A DNA stretch of 11,981 nucleotides from an uncultured Bacteroidota bacterium (GTDB taxonomy: Bacteria > Bacteroidota > Bacteroidia > Chitinophagales > Chitinophagaceae): positions 1-11,981 of the forward strand of contig CAIZLI010000046.1 of NCBI GenBank assembly GCA_903933765.1. Reading direction: 5' to 3'. A program made the position numbers and the translations under genes. The notes beneath the pieces were generated by a model, which was not told where the DNA came from, ran no database searches, and saw only the letters and a list, made by a program, of their open reading frames with translations. Positions 1-6,374 of the stretch are shown here, piece by piece. Within the stretch, counting starts at the first letter, position 1; every line of letters starts with the position of its first letter.

Positions 1-38
1 AAAAAAAGCCCTTACAAATTGTAAGGGCTTTTTTTATT
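1..38. terminator. Bidirectional intrinsic terminator
   Basis: Positions 1-17 and 19-35 are perfect reverse complements around position 18. They give a GC-containing core stem (GCCCTTACAA with TTGTAAGGGC) bordered by seven A on the left and seven T on the right. Read on either strand this is a stable hairpin followed by a T run, the standard form of a factor-independent terminator. It can end leftward transcription coming from the M28 peptidase (stop at 223) and any rightward transcript entering from outside the window. The left edge may be cut by the window boundary. Confidence 0.85.
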
Positions 39-53
39 GCTTGAACATTTAAT

Positions 54-122
54 TTAAAATATAGAACCTCGAGGTCGATATCGGTTCTTTCCGCTTGAGA
101 ACGAGAGGTTGCTATATTTTAA
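54..122 (+). repeat. Tandem structured hairpin repeat, copy 1
   Basis: A 69-nt, nearly fully self-complementary element. The outer stem is 54-64 with 112-122 (TTAAAATATAG with CTATATTTTAA), with G111 bulged. The middle stem is 65-70 with 105-110. The inner stem is C82-G84 with C91-G93, closing a six-base loop TTCTTT. Between the stems, read on the + strand, lie tandem G·A/A·G mismatches at 71·104 with 72·103 and at 77·98 with 78·97. A second copy lies 85 bp further on in the same orientation. The element is in the 3' flank of the leftward M28 peptidase. I do not recognise the family. It could be a structured RNA, a transcript-end stabiliser or a REP-like DNA repeat. The + strand is assigned because the mismatches are purine-purine there. 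Confidence 0.8.
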
Positions 123-136
123 TAAAGATGATCAAA

Positions 137-209
137 ATTTAAAATATAGTACCCCGAGAGCGATATCGGTTCTTTCCGCTTGAGCGCGAGGGGTAGCTAT
201 ATTTTAAAT
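137..209 (+). repeat. Tandem structured hairpin repeat, copy 2
   Basis: Second copy of the hairpin, with its 69-nt core at 139-207 and two further outer pairs (137-209, 138-208). The outer arms are identical to copy 1, and the central 24 bases (161-184) are identical too. The eight differences from copy 1 fall in four facing pairs, and each preserves the pairing type: A-T to T-A (150/195), T-A to C-G (154/191), G·A to A·G (159/186) and T-A to G-C (160/185). G196 is bulged as in copy 1. The element ends 13 nt beyond the stop codon of the M28 peptidase, so a leftward read-through transcript would carry both copies in its 3' region before reaching the terminator. Confidence 0.8.
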
Positions 210-222
210 ATTAGATTTTAAA

Positions 223-1599
223 TTATAAGTTGGTTCCGTACTGGTCGATTAAGTAAATCACCGCAGCCATATTCACCGCACCTAATAATAGTTCACGCTT
301 ATTTACATTTTCAAAAACATCTGTTTTTGAGTGGTGTATATCAAAATAGCGTTGGCTATCTGGCACTAATCCTGCAAGTACGATAGAGGCATTCACATTC
401 TTTAATGGTCCAATATCTGCACCACCGCCACCAGCTGTGATCTCCGTTCCATAAGGCTTTAATAAATTAGCCCACTGTTGGAATTTTTTAAATTGCTCAG
501 GACTTGTTGCACTAATACCAATTGCTCTTGGTGTAAATCCACCTGCATCACTCTCTAAAGCAAAAATATGTTTTTCATTATTTTGTTTGGCAAGCTCTGC
601 ATATTTAGCACCGCCTTTACCTCCATTCTCTTCGTTTGCGAATAACACAAAACGAATGGTTCTTTTAGGCTTGTAGTTCAATGCTTTCATCGTGCGTAAA
701 ATTTCCATTGTTTGTACAATGCCAGCGCCATCATCATGTGCACCTTCATTGACATCCCAGCTATCTAAGTGACCACCAACTGTGATAATTTCATTTGGAA
801 ACTCGGAGCCTTTAATTTCTGCTACCACATTGTTTTCGTCTGCATCAGGTAAAAAGAAACCATAGGTTTGCATTTGCACGACCAATTGCTTGTTTCTAGA
901 TTGATTCCAAACTTTTTTTGCATCATTTGGCCCTAAAGCGACAGCAGGAATTTTTGGATAAGCTTCGTCATACACCATTGTGCCAGTATGCGGTGCGTTA
1001 TCAGGCGCTGTACTTAAAGAATGAATCATTATACCCACTGCACCATATTTAGCAGCACGGCTAGCACCAGATCTACGATACACTCCTGACTCACTATAAG
1101 CTTTAAATGTTTGAATCGTTGTAGGATCAAATTGACTATGGTAGTAAACAATCTTGCCTTTGACTTCGTCTTTTCTTTTTTCCAATTCATCAAAATTAGC
1201 TACCGCCAATAATTCAGCTTCCACTAATCCATTACTCGATAAAGAATTTCCTAAAGCGAACACTTCCAATTTATCCATCATTGGTTTTCCATCTGCAGCA
1301 ACCACTGCACTAAAATCTTTTCCACCGCGCTGCCAATTAGGTGTTTTGCAAGCTTGCATAAACACTTGGTCGGGCTTAAAGGATTCCATATGGCGCTTAC
1401 CCCAGATTGCCGCATTTTGTTGCTGCGGAGAACCTGCTAAACGGCCACCAATATTCTTGGTTAACTCTCTTAATAAATCGTAGGCCTTACCATTTCTCAT
1501 GATCTCGTCTGACATCATTTTAATAGTAGTACTGTCTGTCTTTGATTGCGCCTGTACCATCAATGGAAGGGCAAAAAGGAATAGGAAAAATGTACGCAT
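223..1599 (-). CDS. Secreted M28-family zinc metallopeptidase (carboxypeptidase Q-like)
   Basis: Predicted to hydrolyse peptides or dipeptides outside the cytoplasm with a two-zinc centre. The first 18 residues form a signal peptide (charged start, FFLFLFALPLM core, cleavage near VQAQ). Residues about 115-255 resemble a protease-associated (PA) insert. The peptidase core follows with the full metal set: H277 in GGHLDSWD, D289 in AHDDGAG, the E323-E324 pair in ANEENGG, D351 in LESDAGG and H422 or H423 in DIHHSKTD. The 458-residue length fits the carboxypeptidase Q group. The exact substrate cannot be read from sequence. It is a single leftward gene, divergent from bshA over a 91-bp AT-rich gap. 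A leftward TATATTTA (1632-1639, one mismatch to TAnnTTTG) lacks a partner -33 element. Two hairpin repeats and a terminator follow the stop. No sorting domain of type IX secretion is visible at the C-terminus. Confidence 0.9.
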   Translation of the reverse strand: MRTFFLFLFALPLMVQAQSKTDSTTIKMMSDEIMRNGKAYDLLRELTKNIGGRLAGSPQQQNAAIWGKRHMESFKPDQVFMQACKTPNWQRGGKDFSAVVAADGKPMMDKLEVFALGNSLSSNGLVEAELLAVANFDELEKRKDEVKGKIVYYHSQFDPTTIQTFKAYSESGVYRRSGASRAAKYGAVGIMIHSLSTAPDNAPHTGTMVYDEAYPKIPAVALGPNDAKKVWNQSRNKQLVVQMQTYGFFLPDADENNVVAEIKGSEFPNEIITVGGHLDSWDVNEGAHDDGAGIVQTMEILRTMKALNYKPKRTIRFVLFANEENGGKGGAKYAELAKQNNEKHIFALESDAGGFTPRAIGISATSPEQFKKFQQWANLLKPYGTEITAGGGGADIGPLKNVNASIVLAGLVPDSQRYFDIHHSKTDVFENVNKRELLLGAVNMAAVIYLIDQYGTNL

Positions 1600-1690
1600 A
1601 ATGTGCTTGTTTTAACTTTCAAATAATTTATTAAATATAACTAAATTTTATCGATTTTTTAGTTGTTCTTTGTAGTCATAATAGCGCAAA

Positions 1691-2827
1691 ATGAAGATCG
1701 GAATAGTTTGTTATCCTACTTTTGGTGGTAGTGGTGTCTTAGCCACAGAACTTGGAAAAGCTTTAGCAGATAAAGGACATGAAATCCATTTTATTACCTA
1801 CCAACAACCGGTTCGTTTAAATGGCTTTCACGAAAATATATTTTACCACGAGGTAAGGGTACCTACGTATCCTTTGTTTGACTTCCCACCCTATGAATTA
1901 GCACTAGCAAGCACCATGGTGGATGTGATCTTAAACCATGACTTGGATTTGATCCATGCGCACTATGCAATCCCACATGCTTCTGCTGCGTATACTGCAA
2001 AGCAAATTGTAAAACAAAAAACTGGTAGACTGGTTCCAGTCATCACCACTTTGCATGGAACAGATATTACATTGGTTGGTCGCGACAAAACCTACGAACC
2101 CGTTGTGACTTTTTCGATCAACGAAAGTGATGCGATTACAGCAGTGTCTGAAAATTTAAAACAAGAAACATTAAAGCATTTTGAGATCCGCAAAGAGATA
2201 GAAGTGATACATAATTTTGTGGATTTAAAAAGATTCAATAAAAAGCCATTGGCTGCATTTAAAAAAGTGATTTCTGCGCATGAAGAAAAAATTGTGGTGC
2301 ATGCATCTAACTTTAGAAAAATAAAAAGGATTGGCGATGTGATGGAAATATTTAAAAATATCCATGCAGCCACCCCTTCTAAATTATTGATGGTGGGCGA
2401 TGGTCCAGAACGTCCTATTGCCGAAGACTTAGCAAGACAATACGGTATTGAGTCGGATGTCCGTTTCTTAGGTAAGCAAGAACAGATGGAAGATATTTTA
2501 GCAGTGAGTGATTTATTCTTATTGCCTTCTGAATATGAAAGTTTTGGTTTAGTGGCATTAGAAGCAATGGCTTCCAGTGTGGCAGTCATTAGTTCAAATG
2601 CAGGAGGATTAGCCGAAATCAATATTGATGGTAAGACAGGCTATACTGCAAATGTGGGCGATGTGGCCACAATGAGTAAAAGAGCCATTGAACTATTAAA
2701 GGATGATGCGCAACTAAAAGCTTTTAAGCACAATGCATTAGAACAGGCTAAATTGTTTGATATCCACCATATCATTCCGATCTACGAAAATTTGTACCGT
2801 CGTTTTTGTAGGACAGGAGATTGCTAA
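1691..2827 (+). CDS. bshA: N-acetyl-alpha-D-glucosaminyl L-malate synthase BshA
   Basis: GT4-family glycosyltransferase with a GT-B fold. It joins GlcNAc from UDP-GlcNAc to L-malate, the first step of bacillithiol synthesis, in the cytoplasm. The N-terminus MKIGIVCYPTFGGSG carries the glycine-rich loop typical of BshA (12-15). Residues about 62-100 (LFDFPPYELALAS, then LIHAHYAIPHA) and 118-130 (ITTLHGTDITLVG) match the acceptor-side half. The nucleotide-sugar half has MVGDGPE near 234 and the E-x7-E motif at E283 and E291 in YESFGLVALEAMA. The length of 378 residues is standard. The ATG at 1691 gives the expected family start. No strong promoter or Shine-Dalgarno site is visible in front of it. 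The later enzymes BshB and BshC are not in this window. It converges on the aminotransferase, with a hairpin between the two stops. Confidence 0.93.
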   Translation: MKIGIVCYPTFGGSGVLATELGKALADKGHEIHFITYQQPVRLNGFHENIFYHEVRVPTYPLFDFPPYELALASTMVDVILNHDLDLIHAHYAIPHASAAYTAKQIVKQKTGRLVPVITTLHGTDITLVGRDKTYEPVVTFSINESDAITAVSENLKQETLKHFEIRKEIEVIHNFVDLKRFNKKPLAAFKKVISAHEEKIVVHASNFRKIKRIGDVMEIFKNIHAATPSKLLMVGDGPERPIAEDLARQYGIESDVRFLGKQEQMEDILAVSDLFLLPSEYESFGLVALEAMASSVAVISSNAGGLAEINIDGKTGYTANVGDVATMSKRAIELLKDDAQLKAFKHNALEQAKLFDIHHIIPIYENLYRRFCRTGDC

Positions 2828-2852
2828 TAAATTATTAGACGACCAATGATAT

Positions 2853-2875
2853 TTTATAATTGATCCAATTATAAA
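2853..2875. terminator. Hairpin between convergent genes, possible weak terminator
   Basis: A perfect 10-bp inverted repeat (2853-2862 with 2866-2875, loop ATC) lies between bshA and the leftward aminotransferase and covers the aminotransferase stop codon. An outer GACCA/TGGTC pair (2841-2845 with 2879-2883) could extend it. The stem is AT-rich and no clear T run follows on either strand, so termination strength is doubtful. Confidence 0.4.
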
Positions 2876-4062
2876 GACTGGTCAATACTTTCAATGATTT
2901 TTTGAACAGCAATTTTTAATTCATCCATCGTGATACTCAAAGGTGGCGCTATTCGTATACGATCTTCTGCAAATAAGAACCAATCTGTGATCACGCCATT
3001 GGCCACACAATTAGCGGCAATTATTTTGGTGATTTCTGGTGTTGCAAATTGCAAAGACATCCAAAGTCCTTTATGTTGTTTATTCAAGATTGCGGGATGA
3101 GTGAATGCATCTAATAAGTATTTTTCTTTTGCTTTGACTTCATCCATCCAACCGGATTCAAGTAATACTTCTAGTCCTGCTTTACCTGCTGCGCATGACA
3201 CTGGATTCCCCCCAAATGTAGTGATATGGCCTAATACAGGTGCATAAGTCAATGTACCCATCATGGCTGGAGAACTGATAAACGCTCCTAATGGCAAACC
3301 TGCGCCTAAAGCTTTTCCTGTCAATAAAATATCTGGTATAACGCCGTATTGTTCAAATGCAAATAAGGTGCCTGTTCTACCAAAACCAGATTGAATTTCA
3401 TCAAAGATCAATAAAATACATAGCGCATCACATTTAGCCCTTAATGCTTTTAACCATGCTTCCGAAGCTGCTGTAATACCAGTTTCGGCTTGCACAGGTT
3501 CTACCATCACACAGGCTACATGATGATCTATCAATTCAATATCCTCCATGTTGTTGTATCTAAGATGCAATACATCTGGCAACAATGGACGATACGCGTT
3601 TCTAAAATACTCATCCCCCATCACACTCAAAGCCCCTTGTGTACTGCCATGATAGGCCCCATCAAATGCAATTATTCTGGTGCGCTTTGTAACTCGCTTC
3701 GCCAATTTCATAGCACCCTCTGCTGCTTCTGCACCGCTATTGGTAAAATAAATGGATTGTAAATTTTCTGGCAATAATGACAATAAAGCTTTTGCATATT
3801 GCACTTGTGGTGATTGAATAAACTCACCATATACAATCACATGCATGTAATGTTTAATTTGTTGCTCTATCGCAGCAATCACTTTTGGATGACTATGCCC
3901 AATATTGCAAACACTAAATCCTGCAATCATATCGACATAGGATTTGCCATCTGTATCATAGATATGCACGCCCGATGCACGTTCTACTTCTAGCCCAATG
4001 GGCTTAGGTGATGTTTGGGCTAAATGCTGTAAAAAAAATTGTCTATTGTTTAATCTGGACAT
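2869..4062 (-). CDS. Class III PLP-dependent aminotransferase
   Basis: Transfers an amino group using pyridoxal phosphate, in the cytoplasm. It belongs to the acetylornithine/ornithine/4-aminobutyrate aminotransferase superfamily. With the start at 4062 it has 397 residues. Visible cofactor-site features are NSGAEA (108-113), AYHG (136-139), the aspartate D221 in IFDEIQSGFGRTG, and the Schiff-base lysine K250 in LLTGKALGAG. R370 in RIAPPL matches the usual carboxylate-binding arginine. The frame stays open to 4191, but those extra 43 residues would overlap the divergent carbonic anhydrase gene and have no family character. MSRLNNRQFFLQH is therefore the likely start. The substrate is not resolved. 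It does not sit with arginine or lysine genes, so a specific name such as ArgD would be a guess. A GACTTTTG (4081-4088 on the minus strand) is a one-mismatch TAnnTTTG. Confidence 0.88.
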   Translation of the reverse strand: MSRLNNRQFFLQHLAQTSPKPIGLEVERASGVHIYDTDGKSYVDMIAGFSVCNIGHSHPKVIAAIEQQIKHYMHVIVYGEFIQSPQVQYAKALLSLLPENLQSIYFTNSGAEAAEGAMKLAKRVTKRTRIIAFDGAYHGSTQGALSVMGDEYFRNAYRPLLPDVLHLRYNNMEDIELIDHHVACVMVEPVQAETGITAASEAWLKALRAKCDALCILLIFDEIQSGFGRTGTLFAFEQYGVIPDILLTGKALGAGLPLGAFISSPAMMGTLTYAPVLGHITTFGGNPVSCAAGKAGLEVLLESGWMDEVKAKEKYLLDAFTHPAILNKQHKGLWMSLQFATPEITKIIAANCVANGVITDWFLFAEDRIRIAPPLSITMDELKIAVQKIIESIDQSL

Positions 4063-4096
4063 TCGGTATAAATTGCAGTACAAAAGTCGCATTTTT

Positions 4097-4639
4097 ATGG
4101 CAACCATACTACCTGTTAACGGAAAAGAACCCCAAATTGGTGAAAATTGTTTTATCGCACCCAATGCCACCATCGTGGGCGAAGTCAGCATGGGGGCAGA
4201 TTGTTCTGTATGGTTTAATGCAGTGATTCGTGGCGATGTGCATTATATCAAAATGGGCGATAAAGTGAATGTACAAGATGGTGCGATTATTCATTGCACT
4301 TATCAAAAACACCCCACTAATATTGGCAACAATGTATCAATTGGTCACAATGCCATGGTACATGGCTGTACCATTCATGACAATGTATTAATAGGCATGG
4401 GCAGTATCGTGATGGATGCCTGTGTGGTACACTCCAATGCAATTATTGCAGCCGGGGCTGTGGTCTTAGAAGGGACGATTGTAGAAGCTGGAAGTATTTA
4501 TGCCGGTGTGCCCGCAAAAAAAGTGAAGATGGTTTCGGAAGATTTAATTCATGGAGAGATCAACCGCATCTCCAATAATTATGTCAAATATGCTTCTTGG
4601 TTTAGTGATTACAACGAGGCACCAGATGCGAGCAAGTAA
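4097..4639 (+). CDS. Gamma carbonic anhydrase family protein (left-handed beta-helix)
   Basis: A 180-residue hexapeptide-repeat protein of the gamma carbonic anhydrase/YrdA/PaaY group, expected to be a cytoplasmic trimer with metal sites between subunits. Repeats run from about residue 11 to 140. The three metal-ligand histidines are present: H66 in AIIHCT, and H84 and H89 in IGHNAMVHG. The active-site residues corresponding to Arg, Asp and Gln of the archaeal enzyme Cam are also seen: R45 and D47 in VIRGDVHY, and Q60 in NVQDGAI. The acidic loop of Cam is absent, as in most bacterial members, so real CO2 hydration activity is uncertain. The C-terminal helix is near 148-170. The ATG at 4097 is chosen over an in-frame ATG at 3998, which would overlap the divergent aminotransferase and add residues foreign to the family. 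It converges with rsgA, with 16 bp between stops. Confidence 0.9.
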   Translation: MATILPVNGKEPQIGENCFIAPNATIVGEVSMGADCSVWFNAVIRGDVHYIKMGDKVNVQDGAIIHCTYQKHPTNIGNNVSIGHNAMVHGCTIHDNVLIGMGSIVMDACVVHSNAIIAAGAVVLEGTIVEAGSIYAGVPAKKVKMVSEDLIHGEINRISNNYVKYASWFSDYNEAPDASK

Positions 4640-4655
4640 GTTGGCGTAAAATAGT

Positions 4656-5582
4656 CTAGTATTTTTTTTCTTCGATCCCATGCCATAAATCCACATAGCT
4701 AAAAAAGCGTGCTTCAGAAATAATGCCCTTTTCTACAGCAGCTTTCACCGCACATCCTGGCTCATTAATATGTTGGCAATTGTTGAATTGACAATCCTGC
4801 ATCTTCGCACGCATTTCTGGAAAATATTGCGCTAATTCTTCTTTCTCTAAATTCACCAATCCTAATTCACGCATACCCGGTGTGTCAATCACAGCGCCAC
4901 CTCCAGGGTAATCATACATCTGCGCAAATGTAGTGGTATGCATTCCTTTACCACTCCATCCACTCACTTCCTGTGTGGTTAAATCAAGGTGTGGAAATAA
5001 ATAATTAATTAAGGAAGATTTACCAACACCACTATGTCCACTAACTAATGTCGTTTTATTTTTCAATAATGCATCCAATGGTTCAAGACCCATTTTTTGT
5101 TCGATACTAATTAATAACACTTGATATCCAACTGCCTCATACATTGTTTTTAATTCAACATACCTTTCTAATTCTTCTTCCTCGTAGAGATCTGCTTTGT
5201 TGAATACAATAATAGCAGGAATATGAAAAACTTCACAAGACACCAAAAAACGGTCTATAAAACCCTGTGAGGTCTTAGGAGATTTTAATGTTGCTAATAA
5301 AATAGATTGATCCATATTTGAGGCAATAATATGTTGTTGCCTTTTATTATGGGGGGATTGTCTAGCCACATAATTGTCTCTTTCTATAATATGATGAATC
5401 ATGACCGCCTGCTCTAGATCTTCCTCCATGGCGCATTCCACCCAATCACCCACTGCAATTGGATTGGTAGAAGTAATGGCATCCAATTTAATCACCCCTT
5501 TAATTCGGGCTTGACAAAATTGGCCATTTTCTAGCTTTACGCTATACCAACTACCGGTAGATTTATAGATCCTTGCTTTCAT
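4656..5582 (-). CDS. rsgA: Small ribosomal subunit biogenesis GTPase RsgA
   Basis: A circularly permuted GTPase that acts on the maturing 30S subunit in the cytoplasm. The N-terminal OB-fold domain spans about residues 1-65. The GTPase motifs then occur in the permuted order that defines the family: NKAD (G4) at 128-131, GHSGVGKS (P-loop) at 182-189, the HTTTF switch near 215 and DTPG (G3) at 233-236. The C-terminal zinc knuckle is complete, with C264, C269, H271 and C277. The length of 308 residues is normal and nothing is missing. It is transcribed leftward, divergent from menG over 48 bp, and converges with the carbonic anhydrase gene. A promoter-like pair lies just upstream (5589-5618). 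Confidence 0.96.
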   Translation of the reverse strand: MKARIYKSTGSWYSVKLENGQFCQARIKGVIKLDAITSTNPIAVGDWVECAMEEDLEQAVMIHHIIERDNYVARQSPHNKRQQHIIASNMDQSILLATLKSPKTSQGFIDRFLVSCEVFHIPAIIVFNKADLYEEEELERYVELKTMYEAVGYQVLLISIEQKMGLEPLDALLKNKTTLVSGHSGVGKSSLINYLFPHLDLTTQEVSGWSGKGMHTTTFAQMYDYPGGGAVIDTPGMRELGLVNLEKEELAQYFPEMRAKMQDCQFNNCQHINEPGCAVKAAVEKGIISEARFFSYVDLWHGIEEKKY

Positions 5583-5588
5583 GAAAAA

Positions 5589-5618
5589 CGAAGATAATCA
5601 AAGCATCCACAAAATCAA
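5589..5618 (-). promoter_or_regulatory. Candidate Bacteroidota promoter for rsgA
   Basis: On the minus strand, TTG (5616-5618) is separated by 19 bp from TATCTTCG (5589-5596), a one-mismatch fit to the TTG-N19-21-TAnnTTTG primary promoter of Bacteroidota. The -7 element ends 6 nt before the rsgA ATG, so the leader would be very short or absent. The assignment rests on pattern only. Confidence 0.45.
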
Positions 5619-5626
5619 TATCTTTG
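5619..5626 (+). promoter_or_regulatory. Candidate -7 element for the menG operon
   Basis: TATCTTTG is a perfect TAnnTTTG match and ends 4 nt before the menG ATG. Transcription from it would begin at or beside the start codon. No TTG lies at the usual distance upstream on this strand, so the -33 half is weak. It overlaps nothing coding and sits beside the opposing rsgA promoter candidate. Confidence 0.45.
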
Positions 5627-5630
5627 CCCT

Positions 5631-6374
5631 ATGAGTGAATATGAACACGATAAAATAGTGCCTTATGCAGCAAGTCATGCTGCCAAAAAAGAACAGGTTG
5701 CAACCATGTTCGATCATATTGCAAAAAGATATGACTTTTTAAACCGCTTTTTAAGCTTAGGCATTGACCAAGGATGGCGTAAAAAAGCCATTGGTTATTT
5801 TGGTCAACAAAAAATCAACCATTTATTAGATATCGCAACAGGAACTGCAGATATGGCATTGATGGCCGATAAAACAATTGCGCCTCATAAAATTACCGGG
5901 ATTGATATTTCAGAAGGCATGATGCAATACGGCAGAATTAAAATTGCAGATAAAGGATTAAGCAATCGTATCCAATTAATCACTGGTGACAGCACTGCCA
6001 TTCCATTTGAGGATCAAACATTTGATGCTGCGATGGTGGCTTTTGGTGTGCGTAACTTTGCCAATTTGGAAAAAGGATTGAGTGAAATTTATAGGGTCTT
6101 ACAACCTGGTAGTAAATTAGTGATTCTTGAGTTTTCTCAACCAAGTAGTTTTTGGTTCAAGCCTATTTATCAATTTTACATGAACTGGGTCACACCAACC
6201 ATTGGTAAATTATTTTCAGGTAACAGAGCTGCCTATCAATATTTAAATGATAGCGTCATTGCTTTTCCAGAAGGTGCAGCATTTATAAAAATATTTGAGC
6301 AGGTTGGGTTTAAACAAGTCATTCAGAAAAAATTAACCTTAGGTATATGCAGTATTTATTGCGGAATAAAATAG
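5631..6374 (+). CDS. menG: Demethylmenaquinone methyltransferase MenG (UbiE family)
   Basis: A SAM-dependent methyltransferase for the last step of menaquinone synthesis, demethylmenaquinone to menaquinone, acting at the inner face of the cytoplasmic membrane. Both family signatures are visible: YDFLNRFLSLGIDQGWR (34-50) and RVLQPGSKLVILEFS (155-169). The SAM-binding loop is LLDIATGTADMA (65-76), followed by GIDISEGM (90-97) and AFGVRNF (137-143). The length of 247 residues is typical. Because Bacteroidota generally respire with menaquinone, the name menG is preferred to ubiE; the fold alone does not separate the two. It is the first gene of the rightward cluster, and its last 28 bp overlap porT. 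Confidence 0.94.
   Translation: MSEYEHDKIVPYAASHAAKKEQVATMFDHIAKRYDFLNRFLSLGIDQGWRKKAIGYFGQQKINHLLDIATGTADMALMADKTIAPHKITGIDISEGMMQYGRIKIADKGLSNRIQLITGDSTAIPFEDQTFDAAMVAFGVRNFANLEKGLSEIYRVLQPGSKLVILEFSQPSSFWFKPIYQFYMNWVTPTIGKLFSGNRAAYQYLNDSVIAFPEGAAFIKIFEQVGFKQVIQKKLTLGICSIYCGIK

Noticed and set aside
76..99. Kink-turn in the centre of the hairpin
   Set aside because: There are tandem G·A pairs beside a three-base stretch, but the opposite strand also has three unpaired bases (TAT facing CTT). A standard kink-turn has the bulge on one strand only.
54..209. Two-repeat mini CRISPR array
   Set aside because: Only two units, each almost fully palindromic over 69 nt with a 16-nt gap between cores. 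There is no spacer of normal size and no cas gene nearby.
1154..1483. Rightward open frame opposite the M28 peptidase
   Set aside because: It lies wholly inside a well-supported gene on the other strand. Its Ser/Leu/Cys-rich protein resembles no family, so it is a shadow frame.
2092..2622. Leftward 176-codon frame opposite bshA
   Set aside because: It is fully antisense to the conserved bshA sequence, with no recognisable domain or promoter. Long shadow frames are expected here.
3998..4096. 33-residue N-terminal extension of the carbonic anhydrase
   Set aside because: The added residues lie over the aminotransferase start on the other strand and do not resemble the hexapeptide family, which normally begins close to MATILPVNG.
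4063..4191. 43-residue N-terminal extension of the aminotransferase
   Set aside because: It would overlap the divergent carbonic anhydrase gene by 95 bp, and the residues have no class III aminotransferase character. The Met at 4062 gives a normal family start.
4640..4655. Terminator between the carbonic anhydrase and rsgA stops
   Set aside because: The T run at 4662-4669 lies inside the rsgA coding region, and no stable stem precedes it.
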